Below are positions 16,432 to 22,251 of a stretch of 22,251 bases of DNA, one piece after another. The notes beneath the pieces are model-generated. The model saw only the letters and a list, made by a program, of their open reading frames with translations. It did no database searches and was not told where the DNA came from. Every line of letters starts with the position of its first letter. Within the stretch, counting starts at the first letter, position 1. Source of the DNA: an uncultured Cellvibrio sp. (GTDB lineage Bacteria > Pseudomonadota > Gammaproteobacteria > Pseudomonadales > Cellvibrionaceae); the NCBI GenBank assembly GCA_937958105.1, contig CALFXJ010000050.1, forward strand, positions 1-22,251, written 5' to 3'. Both the position numbers and the translations under genes were made by a program.

Positions 16432-18429
16432 TTACAGCAACTCTTCAACCGTAGCAACGATGTTGTCCACGGTGAAACCAAAATGTTCCATCAATACCGG
16501 ACCCGGTGCAGACTCACCGAAGCTGGTCATGCCCACTACGCGGCCATCCAGACCCACGTATTTGTACCAGTAATCCACGTGTGCCGTTTCCACAGCAACG
16601 CGCGCAAGGACGGACAGCGGCAGAACAGATTCTTTATAAGCTGCATCCTGCTGATCAAACACACTGGTAGACGGCATGGACACAACACGCACTTTCTTGC
16701 CTTTCGCTGCCAGCGCTTCCGCTGCATGCAGGGTCACGGCAACTTCGGAACCGGTGGCAATCAGGATGGCTTCCGGTTCGCCTTCGCAATCACGCAGGAT
16801 GTAACCGCCGCGGGCGATGTTAGCCACCTGCTCAGGCGTGCGCGAGATGGGTTCGAGGTTCTGACGGCTGAACACCAGCGCCGCCGGACCGTCTTTACGC
16901 TCGATGGCAGCTTTCCAGGCCACAGCTGATTCAGCAGCATCTGCCGGACGCCAGGTTTCCAGGTTCGGCGTCATGCGCAGGGTAGCCAGGACTTCAACCG
17001 GCTGGTGAGTCGGGCCGTCTTCACCCTGACCAATGGAGTCGTGGGTGTATACGAATACGTTGCGCAGCTTCATCAGTGCCGCCATACGTACCGCGTTAGC
17101 AGCGTACTGTTGGAACATCAGGAAGGTAGCGCCGTAAGGAATGAAGCCGCCGTGAGCAGAAACACCGTTCATGATGGCGCTCATACCGAATTCACGTACG
17201 CCGTAATAGATGTAGTTACCGCTGGCATCTTCTGCGGTAATACCTTTGGAGCCTTTCCACAGCGTCAGGTTGGAACCGGCCAGGTCAGCAGAGCCGCCGA
17301 GCAGTTCCGGTAAGAGAGCGCCGTAGGCAGCGATAGCATTCTGTGACGCTTTACGGCTGGCAATTTTCTCGCCTTTGGCCTGACATTCTTCAATGAACGC
17401 CTGAGCTTTCTGGGCAAACTCTGCCGGCAGATCGCCCTTGATGACACGACGCTCAAACTCAGCAGCCAGTTCCGGATGAGCAGCTTTATAAGCCGCAAAT
17501 TTCTCACCCCATGCCTGCTCTGCTGCCGCACCTTTCGCCTTGGCATCCCAGGCAGCGTAGATATCGTCGGGTACAACGAAGTGAGCATGAGGCCACTGCA
17601 GCTTCTCACGCACCAGGGTCGCTTCATCAACACCCAGTGGAGCGCCGTGGGATTCGTGGGTGCCCTGCTTGTTGGGAGAGCCGTAACCGATGATGGTTTT
17701 GGTCACAATCAGGGTCGGTTTGCTGGTTTCAGCGCGCGCTTTCTCGATAGCCGCTTTGATAGCGTTGGCGTCGTGACCATCCACCGCCGGAATCACATTC
17801 CAGCCATAGGCTTCAAAACGCTTGGGCGTATCATCGGTGAACCAGCCTTCAACGTGACCATCGATGGAGATGCCGTTGTCGTCGTAGAACGCGATCAGCT
17901 TATTCAGACCCAGTGTGCCCGCCAGAGAACAGGCTTCGTGGGAGATACCTTCCATCATGCAGCCGTCGCCAAGGAAGCAGTAGGTGTAGTGGTCTACCAC
18001 CTCGTGGCCGTCGCGGTTGAACTGGGCAGCCAGCACCTTTTCAGCCAGAGCCATACCCACCGCGTTGGCAATACCCTGGCCCAGCGGGCCGGTGGTGGTT
18101 TCTACACCAGGGGTGTAACCGCGCTCCGGGTGCCCCGGAGTCTTGGAGTGAAGTTGACGGAAGCGCTTGAGCTCGTCCATCGGAAGGTCGTAACCGGACA
18201 GGTGCAGCAGAGAATAAATCAGCATAGAGCCGTGGCCGTTGGACAGCACAAAACGGTCGCGATCTACCCATTCCGGATTTTTTGGGTTGTGCTTAAGGAA
18301 ATCATTCCACAGAACTTCTGCGATATCTGCCATCCCCATAGGTGCACCGGGGTGGCCGGAGTTGGCTTGTTGTACGGCATCCATACTGAGGACGCGGATT
18401 GCATTGGCAAGTTGGTTACGAGAAGGCAT
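16432..18429 (-). CDS. tkt: Transketolase
   Basis: 665 residues, the usual length. ATG 18429 has AGGAG 11 bases upstream. A thiamine-diphosphate enzyme of the pentose phosphate pathway that moves two-carbon units between sugar phosphates in the cytosol. Seen: NSGHPGAPMGMADIAEVLW at the N-terminus, the ThDP/metal motif GDGCMMEG, HGAPLG, and GQGEDGPTHQPVEVLATLR in the pyrimidine-binding domain, plus FSRQNLEPI and the C-terminal domain with ATGSEVAVTLHAAE. Its leader is shared with the divergent regulator gene, so the palindrome at 18665 could also affect it. Confidence 0.97.
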   Translation of the reverse strand: MPSRNQLANAIRVLSMDAVQQANSGHPGAPMGMADIAEVLWNDFLKHNPKNPEWVDRDRFVLSNGHGSMLIYSLLHLSGYDLPMDELKRFRQLHSKTPGHPERGYTPGVETTTGPLGQGIANAVGMALAEKVLAAQFNRDGHEVVDHYTYCFLGDGCMMEGISHEACSLAGTLGLNKLIAFYDDNGISIDGHVEGWFTDDTPKRFEAYGWNVIPAVDGHDANAIKAAIEKARAETSKPTLIVTKTIIGYGSPNKQGTHESHGAPLGVDEATLVREKLQWPHAHFVVPDDIYAAWDAKAKGAAAEQAWGEKFAAYKAAHPELAAEFERRVIKGDLPAEFAQKAQAFIEECQAKGEKIASRKASQNAIAAYGALLPELLGGSADLAGSNLTLWKGSKGITAEDASGNYIYYGVREFGMSAIMNGVSAHGGFIPYGATFLMFQQYAANAVRMAALMKLRNVFVYTHDSIGQGEDGPTHQPVEVLATLRMTPNLETWRPADAAESAVAWKAAIERKDGPAALVFSRQNLEPISRTPEQVANIARGGYILRDCEGEPEAILIATGSEVAVTLHAAEALAAKGKKVRVVSMPSTSVFDQQDAAYKESVLPLSVLARVAVETAHVDYWYKYVGLDGRVVGMTSFGESAPGPVLMEHFGFTVDNIVATVEELL

Positions 18430-18664
18430 GGGACTGAATGCTCCTTGATGAGTATGTCGTTGATTGCTGTTATCTGAGAGTCGGCCTCTGACGGACCGTT
18501 GGGTTAATCGCCGGCAAGTTTTTTAAGCCGATCAGCCTGCCCAGGTAAATGAGAAGACCTTTCGTCGGACAAAATGGGGCGACATTCTCTCTCAGCTTCC
18601 GCCGCCCGTAAAGGCGCGAACTGTAGGAAGCGCACTTTATCGTCAAATAGTCAGATTTACCATT

Positions 18665-18692
18665 ATCTATATCAAAAATTTTTGATATAGAT
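18665..18692. promoter_or_regulatory. Perfect 28-bp palindrome, probable SahR operator
   Basis: The half-site ATCTATATCAAAAA is followed immediately by its exact reverse complement. It ends 25 bases before the start codon of the ArsR-methyltransferase gene, where a dimeric repressor would block that promoter, and the same site lies upstream of the divergent tkt. ArsR-family regulators bind such AT-rich ATATCAA...TTGATAT-type dyads. No matching site was found in front of metK or ahcY. Confidence 0.75.
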
Positions 18693-18717
18693 TCGCCTTC
18701 CTGCTAGACTGCCCGGC

Positions 18718-19743
18718 ATGAATCAACTCCAGAATCCCCCCGCTTCCTTTCCTGATGACTCCCTCGACCATGAAGGGCGTCATGACCAGCTCGCGAGCCT
18801 GCTCAAGGCGGCGGGCGACCCTCTGCGTCTCGATATTCTGCGGGTCCTGGCCCAGGACTCGTTTGGTGTGCTGGAGCTGTGCCGGATTTTCGCGATCAAG
18901 CAGTCGGGCATGAGCCATCATCTGAAGGTTCTCACCAGCGCCGGTTTGTTGACCTCCCGCCGGGAAGGCAATTCCATCTTTTATCGCCGCGCTTTTTTTA
19001 CGCCGGATCATCCCTTAGCCGCCCTGCAGCAGCAGCTGTTCAGTACCATTGATCAGCAGCCCATCGCAGAAGCCGTTGCGCAGCAGTTGCAGCAGCTGCA
19101 TCAGGAGCGCGGTCAGGTGGCGCAACTGTTTTTCAGCGAAAACGCGCACAAGTTCCGGGCGCAACAGGATCTGATCGCCAGCTATCCGGTATATGCCGAG
19201 CAGATGATCCAGCTGCTGAACAGTACGCCGCTGCCGGATAAGCATCTGGTGCTTGAAGTAGGGCCAGGCGAAGGGGAATTTCTGGCGGTGCTGGCTCAAC
19301 GGTTTAAGCAGGTGGTTGCCCTGGATAATGCCCACAGCATGCTGGAAAAAGCGCGCACGTTTGCCGCTGAAAAAAATCTGCGCAACATCGAATTCATCCA
19401 CGGCGACACCCGCTCCCTGCAGGAACATCGCGTGCTGGCGGATTGTATTGTCATGAACATGGTGCTGCACCATACGCCCTCACCGGCGGATATTTTTGCG
19501 GATCTGAGCAAGGCGCTGACGCCGGGTGGAGCCCTCTTAATCACCGATCTTTGTCGCCATGAACAGGTATGGGCGCGCGATGCCTGTGGCGATCTGTGGC
19601 AGGGTTTTGAGCCGCAGGATTTTACGCGCTGGGCCCAGGCGGCAGGCATGGATGAAGGACAGAGTGTTTATTTTGCATTGCGCAATGGCTTTCAGATCCA
19701 GTTGCGACAGTTTTTCAAGGCGCGGGGAAACTCCCTCGCCTGA
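18718..19743 (+). CDS. sahR: ArsR-family regulator fused to a SAM-type methyltransferase domain, SahR-like
   Basis: 341 residues from ATG 18718; no good Shine-Dalgarno sequence is visible. Residues about 24-98 form a winged helix typical of ArsR (GDPLRLDILRVLAQDSFGVLELCRIF..., KQSGMSHHLKVL, REGNSIFYRR). Residues about 175-300 form a class I methyltransferase fold with motif I LEVGPGEGEFL (Leu179-), VALDNA, and HGDTRS. In the known SahR regulators this domain senses S-adenosylhomocysteine and the protein represses methionine-cycle genes; the location directly upstream of metK and ahcY supports the same role here. Whether it keeps methyltransferase activity is unknown. An intrinsic terminator separates it from metK. 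The Pseudomonas genome has an equivalent gene between tkt and metK. Confidence 0.85.
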   Translation: MNQLQNPPASFPDDSLDHEGRHDQLASLLKAAGDPLRLDILRVLAQDSFGVLELCRIFAIKQSGMSHHLKVLTSAGLLTSRREGNSIFYRRAFFTPDHPLAALQQQLFSTIDQQPIAEAVAQQLQQLHQERGQVAQLFFSENAHKFRAQQDLIASYPVYAEQMIQLLNSTPLPDKHLVLEVGPGEGEFLAVLAQRFKQVVALDNAHSMLEKARTFAAEKNLRNIEFIHGDTRSLQEHRVLADCIVMNMVLHHTPSPADIFADLSKALTPGGALLITDLCRHEQVWARDACGDLWQGFEPQDFTRWAQAAGMDEGQSVYFALRNGFQIQLRQFFKARGNSLA

Positions 19744-19746
19744 TTG

Positions 19747-19767
19747 AGTCTTCGAAAGACTTTTTTT
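19747..19767 (+). terminator. Intrinsic terminator between sahR and metK
   Basis: AGTCTT-CGA-AAGACT followed directly by six T. It begins 4 bases after the sahR stop. The stem is only 6 bp, so termination may be partial. Confidence 0.75.
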
Positions 19768-19852
19768 ACTCCAGGCCGATTCAGTGTTAACCATTTTTTA
19801 GTACTTCATATTTTTCTGTGGACTTTTAGATACTTATTCAAAGGAAACAAAC

Positions 19853-21007
19853 ATGTCCGAATATTCCGTCTTCACTTCCGAATCTGTTTCTGAAGGCCAT
19901 CCCGATAAGATGGCGGATCAAATTTCCGACGCGGTACTGGATGCGATCCTTAAAGATGATCCAAACGCGCGGGTTGCAGTTGAGACGCTGGTTAAAACCG
20001 GTATGGCCATTGTCGCTGGCGAAGTGCGCACGTCGACTTACGTGGATCTGGAAGATCTGATCCGTCAGGTCATCCTCGATATTGGTTACAACTCCAGTGA
20101 TGTTGGTTTCGATGGTGCGTCCTGTGCAGTACTCAACGCGATTGGTAAACAGTCTTCTGATATCGCGATGGGTGTGGATGAAGCAGACAGCAAGGACCTG
20201 GGTGCGGGAGACCAGGGTTTGATGTTTGGTTATGCCACCAATGAAACCGAGGTACTGATGCCCGCGCCGATTTATTACGCGCACCGTCTGGTTGAACGTC
20301 AGGCCTATCTGCGTAAGCAGAACGTACTGCCCTGGTTGCGCCCCGACGCTAAGAGCCAGGTGACCCTGCGTTATGAAGATGGCAAGCCGGTCGCTGTGGA
20401 TGCGGTGGTGTTGTCCACCCAACATGCACCGGACGTAAAGCAGGCGGATATCCGTGAAATTGTGCGTGAAGAAATCATCAAAAATGTACTGCCGGAAGAA
20501 TGGCTGCACGCGGACACTCAATATCACATCAACCCGACCGGCCAATTCATCATTGGCGGTCCGGTGGGAGATTGCGGCCTGACCGGACGCAAGATTATTG
20601 TGGATACCTACGGTGGTATGGCTCGCCACGGCGGCGGCGCTTTCTCGGGTAAAGATCCATCGAAGGTAGACCGCTCAGCGGCTTATGCAGGACGTTATGT
20701 TGCGAAAAATATCGTAGCAGCAGGTCTGGCGGATCGCTGTGAGATTCAAGTGAGTTATGCAATTGGTGTGGCGGAGCCGACCTCTATCTCCATCAATACC
20801 TTTGGTACAGGTAAGTTACCGGATGCAGAGATCATCAAATTGATTCGTGAACATTTTGATCTGCGCCCGCGCGGTTTAATCGAAATGCTGGATTTGAAGC
20901 GGCCGATTTATCGCGCGACGGCGGCCTACGGGCACTTTGGACGTGAGCTGCCGAACTTCACCTGGGAGAAGACTGATAAAGCGGACGCGCTGAAGAAGTA
21001 TTTGTGA
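19853..21007 (+). CDS. metK: S-adenosylmethionine synthase
   Basis: 384 residues, the family norm. AAAGGA precedes the ATG by about 8 bases. Makes S-adenosylmethionine from methionine and ATP, releasing phosphate and diphosphate; cytosolic homotetramer. Seen: FTSESVSEGHPDKMADQISDA (ATP-binding His in GHPDK), GAGDQGLMFGYA (methionine-loop signature), GGPVGDCGLTGRK, and the GGGAFSGKDPSKVDRSAAYAGR P-loop-like signature. The gene lies between the sahR terminator and ahcY, with a 111-base gap to the latter. A promoter should be present in 19768-19852, but I see no clear consensus pair there. Confidence 0.98.
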   Translation: MSEYSVFTSESVSEGHPDKMADQISDAVLDAILKDDPNARVAVETLVKTGMAIVAGEVRTSTYVDLEDLIRQVILDIGYNSSDVGFDGASCAVLNAIGKQSSDIAMGVDEADSKDLGAGDQGLMFGYATNETEVLMPAPIYYAHRLVERQAYLRKQNVLPWLRPDAKSQVTLRYEDGKPVAVDAVVLSTQHAPDVKQADIREIVREEIIKNVLPEEWLHADTQYHINPTGQFIIGGPVGDCGLTGRKIIVDTYGGMARHGGGAFSGKDPSKVDRSAAYAGRYVAKNIVAAGLADRCEIQVSYAIGVAEPTSISINTFGTGKLPDAEIIKLIREHFDLRPRGLIEMLDLKRPIYRATAAYGHFGRELPNFTWEKTDKADALKKYL

Positions 21008-21016
21008 TTTTTTAGT

Positions 21017-21099
21017 GGGTCGCGCCGAAGCGTTAGAAATACGCCGCGACTCCATCGTTACCATCAAGGTTTTATTGTTACTGGGGCATCTGCGCCCCA
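21017..21099 (+). promoter_or_regulatory. Structured leader between metK and ahcY
   Basis: Hairpin 1: GGGTCGCG (21017-21024) pairs with CGCGACTC (21045-21052), with an inner GCGT/ACGC stem. Hairpin 2: TGGGGC (21082-21087) pairs with GCCCCA (21094-21099). Hairpin 2 ends about 8 bases before the CAGG ribosome-binding site. The sequence does not match the known SAH riboswitch core as I remember it. Confidence 0.45.
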
Positions 21100-21118
21100 T
21101 CAAATACAGGATTTAATT

Positions 21119-22251
21119 ATGAATATCGCTGCAAATTTTACCGACTATAAAGTCGCGGCCAAAACGGCTGAACAGTTCCAGAGAGATGCAGCCTGGGGTC
21201 GTAAAGAAATTGAGATTGCCGAAGGCGAGATGCCGGCGCTGATGGCATTGCGTCGCAAGTATAAAGACAGCAAGCCACTGGCCGGCGCAAAGATCATCGG
21301 CTGTATTCACATGACCATTCAAACCGCAGTGCTGATTGAAACCCTGATCGAACTGGGTGCTGAAGTCCGCTGGTCATCCTGTAATATTTTTTCCACTCAG
21401 GATCATGCCGCCGCAGCAATTGCAGCAGCCGGGATCCCGGTGTTTGCCTGGAAAGGTGAGACGGAAGAAGAATTCTGGTGGTGTATTGAGCAGACCATCC
21501 TGAAAGATGGTCAGCCCTGGGATGCCAACATGATCCTGGATGATGGTGGTGATGTAACTCAGGTTATCCACGAAAAATATCCCGCAATGCTCGATAAGAT
21601 TCACGGTATTTCCGAGGAAACCACCACTGGCGTACACCGCCTGCTGGACATGTTGAAGAAAGGGACACTGAAGGTGCCGGCGATCAATGTGAATGATTCG
21701 GTTACCAAGAGCAAGAACGACAACAAATATGGTTGCCGTCACAGTCTGAATGATGCCATCAAGCGTGGCACTGACCACCTGCTGGCAGGCAAGAAAGCGC
21801 TGGTGATTGGTTACGGTGACGTGGGTAAAGGCTCCGCTGCATCACTGCGTCAGGAAGGCATGATCGTTAAAGTGACCGAGGTTGATCCTATCTGTGCCAT
21901 GCAGGCCTGTATGGATGGTTTCGAAGTGGTATCCCCTTACAATGACGGCATCAACACCGGCCGCTACGAAGATATCAATCACGCGCTGCTGGGCACCACC
22001 GATCTGGTGGTGACGACAACCGGTAACGTGAATGTGTGTGACTCGGCGATGCTGCGCGCGCTGAAACGCAGTGCGGTAGTGTGCAACATCGGTCACTTTG
22101 ACAGTGAGATTGACACGGCTTATATGCGCAAGCACTGGGAGTGGGAAGAAGTAAAACCTCAGGTACACAAGGTGTATCGTGACCGCGCCACCAACGATCA
22201 TTTAATTATTCTGTCTGAGGGCCGTCTGGTGAATCTGGGTAATGCGACCGG
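21119..22251 (+). CDS. ahcY: Adenosylhomocysteinase (3' truncated by the window)
   Basis: 377 codons of a protein usually about 430-470 residues long; the frame is open to the window edge. CAGGA lies 8 bases before ATG 21119. Reversibly hydrolyses S-adenosylhomocysteine to homocysteine and adenosine with bound NAD, relieving product inhibition of methyltransferases. Seen: IGCIHMTIQTAVLIETL, SSCNIFSTQDHAAAAIA, NDSVTKSKNDNKYGCRHSLNDAI with the catalytic Lys and Asp, the NAD-binding GYGDVGKGSA, and NIGHFDSEID. The bacterial insert after GIPVFAWKGE is present. It completes the activated-methyl cycle started by metK. No stop is seen and no frameshift is apparent. Confidence 0.97.
   Translation, partial: MNIAANFTDYKVAAKTAEQFQRDAAWGRKEIEIAEGEMPALMALRRKYKDSKPLAGAKIIGCIHMTIQTAVLIETLIELGAEVRWSSCNIFSTQDHAAAAIAAAGIPVFAWKGETEEEFWWCIEQTILKDGQPWDANMILDDGGDVTQVIHEKYPAMLDKIHGISEETTTGVHRLLDMLKKGTLKVPAINVNDSVTKSKNDNKYGCRHSLNDAIKRGTDHLLAGKKALVIGYGDVGKGSAASLRQEGMIVKVTEVDPICAMQACMDGFEVVSPYNDGINTGRYEDINHALLGTTDLVVTTTGNVNVCDSAMLRALKRSAVVCNIGHFDSEIDTAYMRKHWEWEEVKPQVHKVYRDRATNDHLIILSEGRLVNLGNAT

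Noticed and set aside
17476..18477. Long frame (333 codons) opposite tkt
   Set aside because: It is antisense to a clear transketolase gene with intact motifs; such frames are expected in codon-biased genes.
18430..18664. CTGAGA on the tkt leader strand, suggesting a thiamine diphosphate riboswitch
   Set aside because: The other required conserved parts of that riboswitch (the ACCUGAUC-like segment and the matching P1 stem) were not found in the leader.
21008..21118. Standard SAH riboswitch before ahcY
   Set aside because: The conserved GAGGAGCGCUGC-type core and its partner AGGCUCG are absent; only generic hairpins are present.

Overview
The window looks like a chromosomal segment of a Gram-negative, cellulose-degrading gammaproteobacterium of the Cellvibrio/Saccharophagus type. 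The grounds are several secreted proteins with family 2 cellulose-binding modules (CBM2) joined by polyserine linkers, a GH16 beta-glucanase lipoprotein, and a housekeeping block (tkt-pgk divergent from an ArsR/methyltransferase regulator-metK-ahcY) that resembles the order known from Pseudomonas. No tRNA, rRNA, CRISPR array, integrase or complete insertion sequence was seen.

Layout: (1) 1-227, the AT-rich 3' end of an unrecognised gene. (2) 498-2726, a secreted CBM2-discoidin-zincin protein closed by a strong terminator. (3) 2772-3445, a long non-coding stretch with a palindromic LacI-type site and a structured element. (4) 3446-4273, a membrane protein with an internal tandem duplication. 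(5) 4421-10117, three close co-directional genes: CBM2-YceI; CBM2-YceI-FnIII-cytochrome c-DUF1587/1595/1592/1588/1585; and a Tat-exported DUF1552 protein. A terminator follows at 10184-10230. (6) 10447-12928, a DoxX-like protein, a YghU-type glutathione-dependent oxidoreductase, a group II truncated haemoglobin and a small membrane protein. (7) 12955-14541, the GH16 lipoprotein. (8) 14542-15070, an inverted pair of REP-like palindromes in a strongly strand-skewed spacer. (9) 15071-18429, pgk and tkt on the minus strand. (10) 18718 to the end, sahR-like regulator, metK and ahcY, with ahcY cut by the window edge.

How the genes may work together: the 4421-10117 operon looks like a cellulose-tethered redox module. 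YceI domains (isoprenoid/quinone-binding folds), two CxxCH haem sites and cellulose-binding domains sit in the same exported proteins, which recalls the Cbp2D/Cbp2E proteins linked to cellulose oxidation in Cellvibrio japonicus. The less explained part is the fused planctomycete-type domain cassette with its DUF1552 partner. The second theme is the activated-methyl cycle: metK makes S-adenosylmethionine, ahcY removes S-adenosylhomocysteine, and the SahR-like regulator next to them has a perfect 28-bp palindrome directly upstream of its own start.
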